Shown here piece after piece: positions 45,841-55,006 of a DNA stretch of 64,000 nt. A program made the translations under genes and the position numbers. Position 1 is the first letter of the stretch. Every line of letters starts with the position of its first letter. Below the pieces are notes generated by a model. It was not told where the DNA came from. It made no database searches and saw only the letters and a list, made by a program, of their open reading frames with translations. Origin of the DNA: Oxalobacteraceae bacterium (GTDB lineage Bacteria > Pseudomonadota > Gammaproteobacteria > Burkholderiales > Burkholderiaceae_D); contig JABTBR010000016.1 of assembly GCA_013284265.1 (NCBI GenBank), positions 1 to 64,000 on the forward strand, in the 5' to 3' direction.

Positions 45841-45942
45841 CGCGCCCCTACCCTGATTCCAGCTTGCAATTTCGCCATCCAGCCCCACTTCCCTAGCCAG
45901 TGGCAAGATCCAGAACACGCAGCGAATACGGAGAGCACAACA

Positions 45943-46479
45943 ATGGAACAATTTCACGGCACCACCATCCTGTGCGTGCGGCGCGGCAAGCAGGTCGCCC
46001 TCGGCGGCGATGGCCAGGTCACCCTGGGCAATATCGTCATGAAGGGCACGGCCCGCAAGGTGCGCAAGCTGTATCAGGGCAAGGTCCTGGTCGGCTTCGC
46101 TGGCGGCACCGCCGACGCCTTCACCCTGCTCGACCGCTTCGAGGGCAAGCTGGAAAAACACCAGGGCAATCTGCTGCGCGCCTCGGTCGAACTGGCCAAG
46201 GACTGGCGCACCGACCGCGTGCTGCGCCGCCTCGAGGCGATGCTGCTGGTGGCCGACGCCGAATCGACCCTGGTCATCACCGGCAACGGCGACGTGCTCG
46301 AACCGGAAGACGGCATCGGCGCGATCGGCTCGGGCGGCACCTATGCCCAGTCGGCCGCCAAGGCGCTGCAGGAAAACACCGAGCTCACACCGGCCGAGAT
46401 CGTCAAGAAATCGCTGACCATCGCCGCCGAGCTGTGCATCTATACGAATATGTCCCACACCATCGAAACCCTGGATTAA
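45943..46479 (+). CDS. hslV: ATP-dependent protease subunit HslV
   Basis: The product is 178 aa. HslV is the proteasome-like peptidase of the HslUV complex. The N-terminus reads [14 protein letters not shown]. The nucleophile Thr is exposed by removing a six-residue leader (Gly6-Thr7), as in other betaproteobacteria. [23 protein letters not shown] and [20 protein letters not shown] are all characteristic. ATG 45943 is preceded by GGAGAGCACAAC. It is separated by 11 nt from hslU and clearly co-transcribed. Confidence 0.97.
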   Translation: MEQFHGTTILCVRRGKQVALGGDGQVTLGNIVMKGTARKVRKLYQGKVLVGFAGGTADAFTLLDRFEGKLEKHQGNLLRASVELAKDWRTDRVLRRLEAMLLVADAESTLVITGNGDVLEPEDGIGAIGSGGTYAQSAAKALQENTELTPAEIVKKSLTIAAELCIYTNMSHTIETLD

Positions 46480-46490
46480 CGGGAAACGCA

Positions 46491-47840
46491 ATGAATATGA
46501 CACCGCTGGAAATTGTCGGAGAACTCGATAAACACGTGGTCGGCCAGGGCAAGGCCAAGCGCGCCGTCGCCATCGCCCTGCGCAACCGCTGGCGCCGCCA
46601 GCAGGTCGCCGAACCGCTGCGCCACGAGATCACGCCGAAAAACATCCTGATGATAGGCCCGACCGGGGTCGGCAAGACCGAGATCGCGCGCCGCCTGGCC
46701 AAGCTGGCCGACGCGCCCTTCATCAAGATCGAAGCGACCAAGTTTACCGAGGTCGGCTATGTGGGCCGCGATGTCGACACCATCATCCGCGACCTGATCG
46801 ACATCGGCATCAAGCAGACCCGTTCGGCCGAGATGGCCAAGGTGCGCGCGCGCGCCGAGGATGCGGCCGAAGACCGCGTCATCGACATCCTGGTGCCGCC
46901 GGCGCGCGACTTCGGCTTCCACGCCGCCGCCCCGGCCGCGGCCGGCGATGCGCCGGTGGCCGGCGACGCCACCCGCCAGACCTTCCGCAAGCGTCTGCGC
47001 CAGGGCGAACTGGACGACAAGGAAATCGAGATCGAACTGGCCGAAACCGGCCCGCAAATGGAAATCATGGCCCCGCCCGGCATGGAGGAAATGACCGAGC
47101 AGATCAAGTCCATGTTCTCCGGCATCGGCGGCGCGCGCAAGAAATCGCGCAAGGTCAAGATCGGCGAGGCGATGAAATTCCTGGTCGACGAGGAAGCGGC
47201 CAAGCTGATCAACGAAGACGAGATGAAGCAGAAGGCGATCCAGAACGTCGAACAGAACGGCATCGTGTTTTTGGACGAGATCGACAAGATCGCCTCGCGC
47301 TCGGAAGTGGGCGGGGCCGACGTCTCGCGCGCCGGCGTGCAGCGCGACCTGCTGCCGCTGGTCGAAGGCACCACCGTCAACACCAAGTACGGCATGATAC
47401 GCACCGACCACATCCTGTTCATCGCCTCGGGCGCCTTCCACCTGGCCAAGCCCTCCGACCTGATCCCCGAACTGCAGGGCCGCTTCCCGATCCGGGTGGA
47501 ACTGGAATCGCTGTCCATCGCCGACTTCGAGCGCATCCTCACCAGCACCGACGCCTGCCTGACCAAGCAGTACGAGGCGCTGCTGGCCACCGAGGACGTA
47601 CACATCGGCTTCTCGCCCGAGGGCATCACCCGCCTGGCCGAGATCGCCTTCTCGGTCAATGAGCGCACCGAAAACATCGGCGCGCGCCGGCTCTACACGG
47701 TGATGGAAAAGCTGCTGGAGGAAATCTCGTTTTCGGCCAGCGATGCCGGCGGCAAGACCATCGTCATCGACGCGGCCTATGTCAACGAACGGCTCGACGC
47801 GCTGGCCGTCAACGAAGACCTGTCGCGCTACGTGCTGTAA
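46491..47840 (+). CDS. hslU: ATP-dependent protease ATPase subunit HslU
   Basis: The product is 449 aa. HslU unfolds substrates and feeds HslV. Walker A GPTGVGKT is at 56-63, Walker B is in [12 protein letters not shown], and sensor/arginine-finger motifs follow ([12 protein letters not shown]). The I-domain between about 110 and 240 contains an Ala-rich stretch ([20 protein letters not shown]), and the C-terminus ends DLSRYVL, the tail that docks into HslV. ATG 46491 begins [20 protein letters not shown] as in homologues; the frame stays open upstream through hslV but is not part of the gene. Confidence 0.97.
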   Translation: MNMTPLEIVGELDKHVVGQGKAKRAVAIALRNRWRRQQVAEPLRHEITPKNILMIGPTGVGKTEIARRLAKLADAPFIKIEATKFTEVGYVGRDVDTIIRDLIDIGIKQTRSAEMAKVRARAEDAAEDRVIDILVPPARDFGFHAAAPAAAGDAPVAGDATRQTFRKRLRQGELDDKEIEIELAETGPQMEIMAPPGMEEMTEQIKSMFSGIGGARKKSRKVKIGEAMKFLVDEEAAKLINEDEMKQKAIQNVEQNGIVFLDEIDKIASRSEVGGADVSRAGVQRDLLPLVEGTTVNTKYGMIRTDHILFIASGAFHLAKPSDLIPELQGRFPIRVELESLSIADFERILTSTDACLTKQYEALLATEDVHIGFSPEGITRLAEIAFSVNERTENIGARRLYTVMEKLLEEISFSASDAGGKTIVIDAAYVNERLDALAVNEDLSRYVL

Positions 47841-47845
47841 GGGCC

Positions 47846-48031
47846 ATGGCCAACAAAGCCCTGGCCACGCGCCAGAAAATGCAGTTCCGCCCCAGCCGCG
47901 TGCCGGTGCAGCGCACGGTGGGCGGGCCGCCGCCGCGTCCGCGCGGCGCGGCGGTGCCGGCCGGCGCGCGCAAGCCGGCACAGGCGACACCCGCCGGGGG
48001 CGGCAAGACTGATCGTGAGGAAAAGGACTGA
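47846..48031 (+). CDS. Small basic Pro/Arg-rich protein
   Basis: The product would be 61 aa: basic, rich in Pro, Arg, Ala and Gly (VQRTVGGPPPRPRGAAVPAG), with no hydrophobic segment and no Cys. It starts 5 nt after the hslU stop, with weak GGCC rather than a true ribosome site, but coupling to hslU could explain translation. I do not recognise it; it may be a non-coding frame of a GC-rich tail. Confidence 0.4.
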   Translation: MANKALATRQKMQFRPSRVPVQRTVGGPPPRPRGAAVPAGARKPAQATPAGGGKTDREEKD

Positions 48032-48037
48032 ACCTTC

Positions 48038-48063
48038 AGCGGGCGCCGGGTCTGGCGCCCGCT
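48038..48063 (+). terminator. Hairpin after hslU
   Basis: AGCGGGCGCC (48038-48047) pairs with GGCGCCCGCT (48054-48063), loop GGGTCT. The stem is very strong but has no U tract, so it is a possible Rho-assisted end or mRNA 3' stabiliser. The rest of 48064-48255 has no other feature I recognise. Confidence 0.45.
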
Positions 48064-48255
48064 CTCAGGCGAGGGATGGCGGTCTGGCCGCGGAATCGGA
48101 GGGCTGTGCAGCGGCGGGGCTGCCGCTGCTGCACAGTGCAGAACGCCAGTGTGCGCCGCTTCCGTCGCCGGTACTAATGGATTGTTCCAAGGCTCGCTAA
48201 TGTGCACGTTCGGTACTACAATACGCTACCTTTTGCTTTTTTTATAAGTGCGCGT

Positions 48256-49011
48256 ATGAGTTCACCGGAATTGCTGCTCCAAGTCCTGCGCACCCAGTTG
48301 CGCGCCGCCGGCGTCACCTACAAGGTGCTGGCCGAACGTATCAACATGAGCGAATCGAGCGTCAAGCGCATGTTTGGCCAGCACGATATGACCTTGTCGC
48401 GCCTGGCCGACATCTGCAAAGTCTCCGGCATCGCGCTCGAAGACGTGCTGCGCGCCGCCGCCGACGCCACCCCGCATGCCGATACCCTCACCCTGCCCCA
48501 GGAAAAATCGCTGATCGGCAATCCCCTGCTGCTGCTGATGGCGATCTGTTGCCTGGGTCACTGGACCCTGGAACAGGTGCTGGAAACCTACCAGATGACC
48601 GAGCCGGAAGCGATCCTGCTGCTGGCCGAACTGGACCGCCTGGGCTTGATCGAACTCAAGCCGCTGAACCGCTACAGCCTGCGCGTGTCGAACGCCTTCC
48701 GCTGGCTGCCGGGCGGACCGGTGCAGCAGTTCTTCCGTTCCCATGTGGTCAGCGATTATTTTGGCGGCAACTTCGACGGCGCGGGCGAGACGCTGCTGTG
48801 CCTGCCGGCGCGGCTGTCGCAACCGAGCGCGCAGGAGCTGGTGCTGAAGATCCAGCAGCTGGCCGCCGAACTGGCGCGTTTGCATCAGAACGACCGCCGT
48901 CTGGCGCCCGGGGTGCGCGACGGGTTTACCTTGCTGGTGGGATTCCGCTCCTGGGAGTTTGCCGCGTTTACGGCGCTGCGGCGGGTGCCAGGTGCCGGGG
49001 GACGGCCTTGA
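48256..49011 (+). CDS. XRE-type helix-turn-helix regulator
   Basis: The product is 251 aa. An N-terminal HTH_3-like domain (about 8-60) contains VTYKVLAERINMSESSVKRM as the helix-turn-helix, followed by MTLSRLADICKVSGIALEDV. The C-terminal about 180 residues are unrecognised: a hydrophobic helix (NPLLLLMAICCLGHWTLEQV) and a winged-helix-like part (ILLLAELDRLGLIELKPLNR). ATG 48256 is chosen; an opening 18 codons upstream does not fit. It lies alone after the hslU group and convergent with the patatin gene. Target genes are unknown. Confidence 0.75.
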   Translation: MSSPELLLQVLRTQLRAAGVTYKVLAERINMSESSVKRMFGQHDMTLSRLADICKVSGIALEDVLRAAADATPHADTLTLPQEKSLIGNPLLLLMAICCLGHWTLEQVLETYQMTEPEAILLLAELDRLGLIELKPLNRYSLRVSNAFRWLPGGPVQQFFRSHVVSDYFGGNFDGAGETLLCLPARLSQPSAQELVLKIQQLAAELARLHQNDRRLAPGVRDGFTLLVGFRSWEFAAFTALRRVPGAGGRP

Positions 49012-49073
49012 TGGCGCTAACTTTTACGTGCCGTGAGAAAAATGCTCGGCTTGCGTGCCGGCGGCAAGCTTAA

Positions 49074-49173
49074 AACCCACGGCAAAGAGCCGGGGGCCGG
49101 TCCCCTTGGGGACCGGCGGGGGGCAGCCCCTCCCCGGACCCCGGGGTCAGACCCCAGGGTTCAGCCGTGGGTT
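49074..49173. repeat. CCACGG palindrome, 100-bp class (copy E)
   Basis: Begins AACCCACGGCAAAGAGC and ends CAGCCGTGGGTT, followed by TTAG. The centre holds GGGGACCGGCGGGGGG, GCAGCCCCTCCCCGGACCC (shared with copy D) and GGGGTCAGACCCC. It lies between the convergent HTH regulator and patatin genes. Confidence 0.9.
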
Positions 49174-49226
49174 TTAGGGTGCCGCCAGCGGCCCGCCAGC
49201 AGGACCCTCTTGCCAGCGCCATCCCC

Positions 49227-51677
49227 CTACCAGATCGGTCCGAGGAAGAGATACAAGGTACCACTGCCATTGCGGGTCGCCCCGGCGCCGAAGAACAGCG
49301 GACCGAAGCGCGTATCGACCGAGGTGAACACGCTGCCGGCCTGCTTCAGCGAAGCCCAGCGCAAGGGCTGGGTGATATTGTCATAGCCGGCGCCGAGTTC
49401 GGCCGAGAAGCCGATCCGCACCGCCCCGCCAAAAGCGGCCGGCATCGCACCCACGTCGCGCGCCATCACCATGCGCCCGAACAGCACTTTGCGGCCCTCG
49501 ATCGATTCCGGCGCCGTGCCGGACAGGCGCAGGAAGCCACCGAGCTGCACCGGCGCCGTGCCGTCCTGGCTGCGCGCCCACTCGCCATACACATGGCCGG
49601 CCCAATGGCCGGCATGGAAAGCCTTCAAGCCCTCCACGCTCTGGCGTGTCAGCGCGATCTGCTCGCCGGTGCTGGGTGAGCGCTCCCAGTTCACATTCAG
49701 CAGCGAACCACGGGTGGGAAAGGCCACCGAATCGAGGGTGTCGATATTCAGATGCGCGCGCTGCACGGTCTGCTTGCTGCGCGTCACCGGCAGGGTCGGA
49801 TCGGACGGTATCGTCAGGCGTGCGCTGGCGCGCTGCTGGGTCCAGCCCAGCCGCACATCGCCCCAATTGCCCAGCTGGCGTCCGAACATCAGGCTGTTGT
49901 CGGTGTAGTGATAACCCACCCGGTATTTGCGCAAGCCATTCTCGAACGCGTCGGCCGAGGCGGCCAGGTATTCCGTCGATGGCGTGATATACCACGGCGA
50001 GCCGGCGCCCAGTGGCTGCCACCATTGCAGCGAGGCGCCGCGCGCGGTGCCGATGCGGGCAGTGCTGCGCAGTTCCGCCCCCCAGTCATTGAGCGAGGTG
50101 CGCACATGCATGACCTTGAACGCGAAGTTATTATTGTCGGAAAAATCGCTGGCCAGTTCCAGGCCCACGCGCAGGCGGTTGCGCGCCCACTCGGCTTCGG
50201 TCGGCTTGATCAACACATGGCGGCCGGCGGCATCGTCACTCACTTCGGTTTCCACCCGCGCCAGATCGCCGCGTCCAAACAGCGCGGCGCCAGCCTGCTG
50301 CGCCTGTTCCTTGGTGAGGGTCTGACCCGGCGCCAGTCCGGACTGCGCCACCAGCGCGGCGGGATTGATGTGGCGCCCCGGCTCCACCGTGACGCTGGCC
50401 AGGCGCCTGGCCACATCGAGCACGGGCGGCGCGGCCAGGCGGCGCGCTTCAAAGACTTCGTATTCGGCTTCCGGCAGGGCCAGCGCCAGCAGGCGCTCGC
50501 TCAGTTCCCGCGCGGCCGCTTCGCCGGCGCGCATGGCGCGTTCGTGGCGCTGGAAATCCAGAAAACCGACGCCCGTCAGATTCGGCGCGACCAGGATGTC
50601 GCCGGGTTTGAGTTCCTTCAGCGAGCGCTGCACATTCTGCTCGGTCAGGATCTGCAGCATCTGCTGGGCCACGCCGATCGCGCTGCCCAGTTCTTTTTCC
50701 GGCGCCAGCGGGGTGCCCACGTTGACGGCGATGATGATGTCCGCCCCCATCGCGCGCGCCACGTCGATCGGCAGATTGCGTACCAGGCCGCCATCGACCA
50801 CCAGCTTGTTCTTCACCCGCACCGGCGCGAACACACCCGGCACCGCCAGCGAGGCGCGCATGGTCAGGAACAGCGGCGTGTCGTCCAGCGCGACCAAGTC
50901 GCCCGTGACCAGGTCGGAGGCGACGGAGCGGAACGGCAGTTGCAGCTGGTTGACCGGCTTGTCGCGCGTGCCCGAGGGCAGCACCCGCGTCAGCGCCAGT
51001 TCCAGCGCGGCGTTGCCGGCGGCGGCCGGCGGCAACGACACGCCCGACAGACTGGCGGAGAATTCAATCCGCGACGGCAGCAGCAAGTCCTCCTCGCGGC
51101 GGCGGAAGGCCAGTTCATCGCGCGGCGGACGGTCGGCGATCACGCCGTCCCAGTCGGTGCGGCGCACCAGTTGTTCCAGCTGCTCGACCGAGCTGCCGGC
51201 CGCATAGGCGCCACCGACCACGCTGCCCATGCTGGTGCCGACCACGAAGTCGACCGGCACGCGCAATTCCTGCAACACCCGCAGCACGCCGATGTGGGCG
51301 AAGCCGCGCGCGCCGCCGCCGGACAGCACCAGCGCGACCTTGGGCCGGGTCCGCCCGCTGCCTTGCGCCTGCGCCGGCGTGGCGTCCGATGCGGTGGCGG
51401 TGGCGGTGGCGGTAGTGGTGGCGGTGTTTTCGGCTGCCGATGGCTTCAGCTTCGCCGCGGCGTCCTGCAATCCGCCAGGCCTGGCGTTTGCTACAGGGAG
51501 CGTGCCATGCTCAGCCTGGCTTTGTACCGGAGCCTGCGCGGCCGCGCCGGTAATGCCGCCGGTCTGCGCGCCGCCTTCCGGACGGGCGCCGACACGCTCC
51601 GACGCCGACGCCGACGCCAACTGCAGCGCCAGCGCGACAACAACCATCAGCCGCAAGGGACAACGCGGTGGCCGCAT
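49227..51677 (-). CDS. Patatin-like phospholipase with Omp85-type barrel (type Vd, PlpD-like)
   Basis: The product is 816 aa. A signal peptide (about 1-25) precedes a low-complexity linker of Thr/Ala repeats (about 84-100). The patatin domain has the oxyanion GGGARG (120-125), the nucleophile Ser149 in GTSMG, and the catalytic Asp295 in VVDGGLVRN. Around 395-475 is a POTRA-like domain, and the remainder is a barrel with strands such as KVMHVRTSLNDWGAELRSTA, ending FLGPIW. This is the PlpD layout, in which the lipase domain is carried out by its own barrel. ATG 51677 has GGGGAGTAGAGGC upstream. It begins 14 nt after the gspC stop, in the same orientation as the T2SS operon. The substrate is presumably phospholipid. 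Confidence 0.85.
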   Translation of the reverse strand: MRPPRCPLRLMVVVALALQLASASASERVGARPEGGAQTGGITGAAAQAPVQSQAEHGTLPVANARPGGLQDAAAKLKPSAAENTATTTATATATASDATPAQAQGSGRTRPKVALVLSGGGARGFAHIGVLRVLQELRVPVDFVVGTSMGSVVGGAYAAGSSVEQLEQLVRRTDWDGVIADRPPRDELAFRRREEDLLLPSRIEFSASLSGVSLPPAAAGNAALELALTRVLPSGTRDKPVNQLQLPFRSVASDLVTGDLVALDDTPLFLTMRASLAVPGVFAPVRVKNKLVVDGGLVRNLPIDVARAMGADIIIAVNVGTPLAPEKELGSAIGVAQQMLQILTEQNVQRSLKELKPGDILVAPNLTGVGFLDFQRHERAMRAGEAAARELSERLLALALPEAEYEVFEARRLAAPPVLDVARRLASVTVEPGRHINPAALVAQSGLAPGQTLTKEQAQQAGAALFGRGDLARVETEVSDDAAGRHVLIKPTEAEWARNRLRVGLELASDFSDNNNFAFKVMHVRTSLNDWGAELRSTARIGTARGASLQWWQPLGAGSPWYITPSTEYLAASADAFENGLRKYRVGYHYTDNSLMFGRQLGNWGDVRLGWTQQRASARLTIPSDPTLPVTRSKQTVQRAHLNIDTLDSVAFPTRGSLLNVNWERSPSTGEQIALTRQSVEGLKAFHAGHWAGHVYGEWARSQDGTAPVQLGGFLRLSGTAPESIEGRKVLFGRMVMARDVGAMPAAFGGAVRIGFSAELGAGYDNITQPLRWASLKQAGSVFTSVDTRFGPLFFGAGATRNGSGTLYLFLGPIW
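51391..51428. repeat. Short tandem GTGGCG repeat
   Basis: Repeated GGTGGC hexamers with small variations lie in the region encoding the Thr/Ala linker of the patatin gene. The reading frame is preserved by hexamers, so length changes would leave the protein in frame. Confidence 0.6.
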
Positions 51678-51691
51678 GCCTCTACTCCCCG

Positions 51692-52342
51692 TCAATTATT
51701 CCGTTCAGGTGCTGGCGTCACCGTCGTCTGCTGTACCGACATCTTGCTTGGCATGGCCGCGTGGCCGCGCTCGGGAACCGGCGGCGGCGGCGGTGGCGGC
51801 GCCGTGTTCGACAACGCGCCCGATGGTGCGGGAGCCGATGGCGGCGCCATCGGCGCGCTGGCCGGCGGCGTCAGGTTCGACGGCGGCTGCGCATTGTTCT
51901 GGGCCTGGGCCGGCGCCGGCACCGAGATGCCCGAGTCGTTGCGGCTTGCATCGTTGACCAGCTCCAGCCGCTTCAGCACACCGCCTTCGGAAATGATCAC
52001 ATGCTTGGGCTGGACTTCCTTGACGGTGACGCCGGGCGCCACGTCGCGGCCCACGCCGAAGGCTTCGGCCGGCTTGCCGTCGATCGAGATAATGGCCGCG
52101 CTGCCCTGTCCATTGGCGGCCGAGACCACGCCCTTGAGCTGGTAATTGCTGGCCGTGGCGACGGCGATCTCGCCGCCGAACAGGCCGCGTGCCGCGTCCA
52201 TATTCGGCTCCGGTGCCAGCACCACCGGCGGCGGCGCGATCGGGCGCTCGGCCGGCTTGAACCATTGCAGGCCCCAGTAAGCCAGCGACGCCGACAGCGC
52301 AACCACGGCGGCAAAGGTAAAGATAAGAGGCAAACGTTTCAT
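51692..52342 (-). CDS. gspC: Type II secretion protein C (inner membrane)
   Basis: The product is 216 aa. A single N-terminal membrane segment (about 6-26) is followed by the GspC homology-region domain: LFGGEIAVATASNYQLKGVV, then AIISIDGKPAEAFGVG and VQPKHVIISEGGVLKRLEL, the region that binds the secretin N0 domain. The C-terminal about 70 residues are Pro/Ala/Gln-rich (including PPPPPPPVPERGH), where other GspC proteins carry a PDZ or coiled-coil domain; none is seen here. It is placed after gspF, 17 nt from it, at the downstream end of the operon. Confidence 0.87.
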   Translation of the reverse strand: MKRLPLIFTFAAVVALSASLAYWGLQWFKPAERPIAPPPVVLAPEPNMDAARGLFGGEIAVATASNYQLKGVVSAANGQGSAAIISIDGKPAEAFGVGRDVAPGVTVKEVQPKHVIISEGGVLKRLELVNDASRNDSGISVPAPAQAQNNAQPPSNLTPPASAPMAPPSAPAPSGALSNTAPPPPPPPVPERGHAAMPSKMSVQQTTVTPAPERNN

Positions 52343-52359
52343 GACTAGGGCTTCCTGTG

Positions 52360-53580
52360 CTAGCGCACCAGCTGATTGATTTCAATGATAGGCATCAGCA
52401 CCGCCAGCACGATCAGCAGTACCACCACACCCATGGCCAGGATCAGCGCCGGTTCCAGCAGGCCGGCGATGGTCAGCGTGCGCCGCTCCAGATCCTGCTC
52501 CTGGGCGCTGGCCGCGCGGTCCAGCATGGCCGGCAGCTCGCCGGTGATTTCGCCGGCCCGTATCATGTGCACCAGCATCGGAGGGAAATGCTTCTGGGCC
52601 GACAGCGCGCGCGCCAGACTCACACCCTCGCGCACATTGTCGCTGGCCTCGTCGACCAGTTCCTGCATGGCCACGTTGGACAGGGTGTCGCGGCTGGTCT
52701 GCAGCGCGCGCAGAATCGGCACGCCGGAGCCGGTGGTGATGGCCAGCGTGCTGGCGAAGCGCGCCGTGTTCAGGCTGCGCTCGAACTTGCCGTACAGCGG
52801 AGCGGTCAGCAGCCAGGTATGCCAGCGCCGCTTGAGCACGGGATTTTTCAGCGCCCGGCGCCAGGCGAACCAGGCGCCCACCAGCAGTACCGCGACGACG
52901 ATGCCGTAGTTGCGCACGAAATCGGACACGGCCAGCATGATGATGGTCAGCAGCGGCAGCTTCTGCTTGGTGTTGGCGAACACCGAGACGATCTGCGGCA
53001 CCACATAGGTGAGCAGGAAGATCACGATGGAAAACGCCACCACCGTCACGATCGCCGGATAGGTAAACGCCAGCTTGACCTTCTGCACCAGCGCATTGCG
53101 CCGCTCGATATAGTCGGCCAGGCGCGACAGCACGCGCGACAGTTGGCCGATCTGTTCGCCCGAGGCGACCAGCGCGCGGTAGATCTCGGCGAAGTCGCGC
53201 GGATGGCGCGACAGCACGTCCGACAGCGCCGCCCCGCCGATCACTTCGGAACGGACCGAGGCGATCAGGTCGCGCACATAGGGACGCTCGGCCTGTTCCA
53301 GCAGGGCCGAAAAAGCCTGTTCCAGCGGCAGGCCGGCTTCGAGCAGGCTGGCCAGCTGGCGCGTAAACAGCGCCAGTTCGGTGGTCGACAGGCGCTCGCC
53401 CAGGCCGCGGCTGCGCGCCACGCCGGCGGAGTCGACCTGGGTGGTGATGGTGTCGACCTTGATCGGCACCAGGCCCTGGGTGCGCAGGTCGGCACGCGCG
53501 GCGCGCGCGCTGTCGGCGTTGACCACCCCTTTTCTGGTGGCCCCGGCGGGATCGACGGCTTCGTAGCGGAATGCGGGCAT
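52360..53580 (-). CDS. gspF: Type II secretion inner-membrane platform protein F
   Basis: The product is 406 aa with the three-helix GspF/PilC layout. Two homologous cytoplasmic helical domains (about 70-170 and 275-375) alternate with membrane segments, including AFTYPAIVTVVAFSIVIFLL and NYGIVVAVLLVGAWFAW, and a C-terminal helix (ILAMGVVVLLIVLAVLMPII). Conserved GLPLEQAFSALLEQAERP and SGVPILRALQTSRD are present. It forms the core of the assembly platform with GspL and GspM. It lies 4 nt from the gspE stop, so it is translationally coupled. Confidence 0.95.
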   Translation of the reverse strand: MPAFRYEAVDPAGATRKGVVNADSARAARADLRTQGLVPIKVDTITTQVDSAGVARSRGLGERLSTTELALFTRQLASLLEAGLPLEQAFSALLEQAERPYVRDLIASVRSEVIGGAALSDVLSRHPRDFAEIYRALVASGEQIGQLSRVLSRLADYIERRNALVQKVKLAFTYPAIVTVVAFSIVIFLLTYVVPQIVSVFANTKQKLPLLTIIMLAVSDFVRNYGIVVAVLLVGAWFAWRRALKNPVLKRRWHTWLLTAPLYGKFERSLNTARFASTLAITTGSGVPILRALQTSRDTLSNVAMQELVDEASDNVREGVSLARALSAQKHFPPMLVHMIRAGEITGELPAMLDRAASAQEQDLERRTLTIAGLLEPALILAMGVVVLLIVLAVLMPIIEINQLVR

Positions 53581-53584
53581 CGGC

Positions 53585-55006
53585 CTAGTCCTTGGTCACG
53601 CGCAGCAGCTCGGCCTGGGTGGTCACGCCCTCGCGCAGCCAGCGTTCGCCGTCTTCGCGCATGGTCTGCATGCCGCTCTGCTGGGCCACCGCCTTGACGT
53701 CGGCTTCCGACGCGCGGTTGTGGATCTGGGCACGGATCTGGTCGGTCGTCTGCAGCAGTTCGTACACGCCCACCCGCCCCTGGTAGCCGGTGTGGCCGCA
53801 CTGCTCGCAGCCGACCGCGTGCCACAGCTGGCCGTCGTGGCGCTTGCAGGCGCCGCACAGTTTGCGCACCAGCCGCTGCGCCAGCACGCCCAGCAGCGAG
53901 GACGACAGCAGGAAGGGTTCGATGCCCATGTCCAGCAGCCGGGTCACGGCGGCGGCGGCGTCATTGGTGTGCAGCGTGGCCAGCACCAGGTGGCCCGTCA
54001 GCGAAGCCTGCACCGCGATCTGCGCCGTTTCCAGGTCGCGGATCTCGCCGATCATGATCACGTCCGGGTCCTGGCGCAGGATCGCGCGCAGGGCCTTGGC
54101 GAAGGTCATGTCGATACGGCTGTTGACCTGGGTCTGGCCCACGCCGGCCAGGTCGTATTCGATCGGGTCTTCCACCGTCAGGATATTGGTGGTGCTGGCG
54201 TTGAGCAGGGCCAGCGCCGCGTACAGCGTGGTGGTCTTGCCCGAGCCGGTAGGGCCGGTCACCAGCACGATGCCGTGCGGCTGGTTGATCAGGCTGTCGA
54301 ACTGCGGCAGCATGGTCTCGCTCATGCCCAGGTGCTGCAGGTCGAGCCGGTTCGCTTCCTTGTCCAGCAGGCGCAGCACGGCGCGCTCGCCGTGGCCGGT
54401 CGGCAGCGTCGACACCCGCACGTCGACCGGCTTGCCGCCGATGCGCAAGGTGATGCGGCCGTCCTGCGGCAGGCGCTTCTCGGCGATGTCGAGCTGCGCC
54501 ATGATCTTGATACGGGAGATCAGCGAGCCGTGGATCGCCTTGCGCGGCCGCACCACGTCGCGCAGGCTGCCGTCGACGCGGAAGCGCACCACCGAGGTCT
54601 GCTCGAAGGGCTCGATGTGGATATCCGAGGCGCCGTCGCGCAGCGCCTGGGTCAGCAGCGCATTGATCATGCGGATCACCGGGGCGTCGTCGGACGACTC
54701 CAGCAGATCCTCGATCGCCGGCACATCCTGCAGCAGCTTGGTCAGGTCCAGGTCGGCGTCGAATTCGTCGGCCACCAGCGAGGCATTGCCGCCCGCGCCG
54801 GCATAGGCCGCGGCGATGGCCGCGTCCAGGTCGGCGCGGGTCATGTGCTTGAGCTGGATGCGGCCGAAGCGGCGCGACACTTCGGCGATGGCGGCCGGCG
54901 CGGTGGCGCCGGACACCCACACGTCGACACTGTGCTCGGCGTCCTCGCTGGGCTGGGCCAGCAGCAGATAGTCACGCGCGAAGGCGTAGGGCAGCAGGCT
55001 GTTCAT
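53585..55006 (-). CDS. gspE: Type II secretion ATPase E
   Basis: The product is 473 aa. It is the AAA-type hexameric ATPase that powers pseudopilus assembly. An N1E-like domain occupies about 1-110. Walker [11 protein letters not shown] is at about 250-259, with the Asp box ([11 protein letters not shown]), Walker B ([12 protein letters not shown]) near 313-324 and the His box. The C-terminal zinc-binding CxxC pair is visible as KLCGACKRH and [17 protein letters not shown] 55006 overlaps the gspD stop (TGATG); a GTG one codon earlier (55009) is an alternative. Confidence 0.96.
   Translation of the reverse strand: MNSLLPYAFARDYLLLAQPSEDAEHSVDVWVSGATAPAAIAEVSRRFGRIQLKHMTRADLDAAIAAAYAGAGGNASLVADEFDADLDLTKLLQDVPAIEDLLESSDDAPVIRMINALLTQALRDGASDIHIEPFEQTSVVRFRVDGSLRDVVRPRKAIHGSLISRIKIMAQLDIAEKRLPQDGRITLRIGGKPVDVRVSTLPTGHGERAVLRLLDKEANRLDLQHLGMSETMLPQFDSLINQPHGIVLVTGPTGSGKTTTLYAALALLNASTTNILTVEDPIEYDLAGVGQTQVNSRIDMTFAKALRAILRQDPDVIMIGEIRDLETAQIAVQASLTGHLVLATLHTNDAAAAVTRLLDMGIEPFLLSSSLLGVLAQRLVRKLCGACKRHDGQLWHAVGCEQCGHTGYQGRVGVYELLQTTDQIRAQIHNRASEADVKAVAQQSGMQTMREDGERWLREGVTTQAELLRVTKD

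Noticed and set aside
44425..46503. Minus-strand frame of about 690 codons across the STAS and hslV genes
   Set aside because: Covers two well-supported plus-strand genes and has no protein-like features.
49752..52145. Plus-strand open frame of about 800 codons antisense to the patatin and gspC genes
   Set aside because: Mostly His/Arg/Gln runs without domains. The minus strand encodes a complete enzyme.
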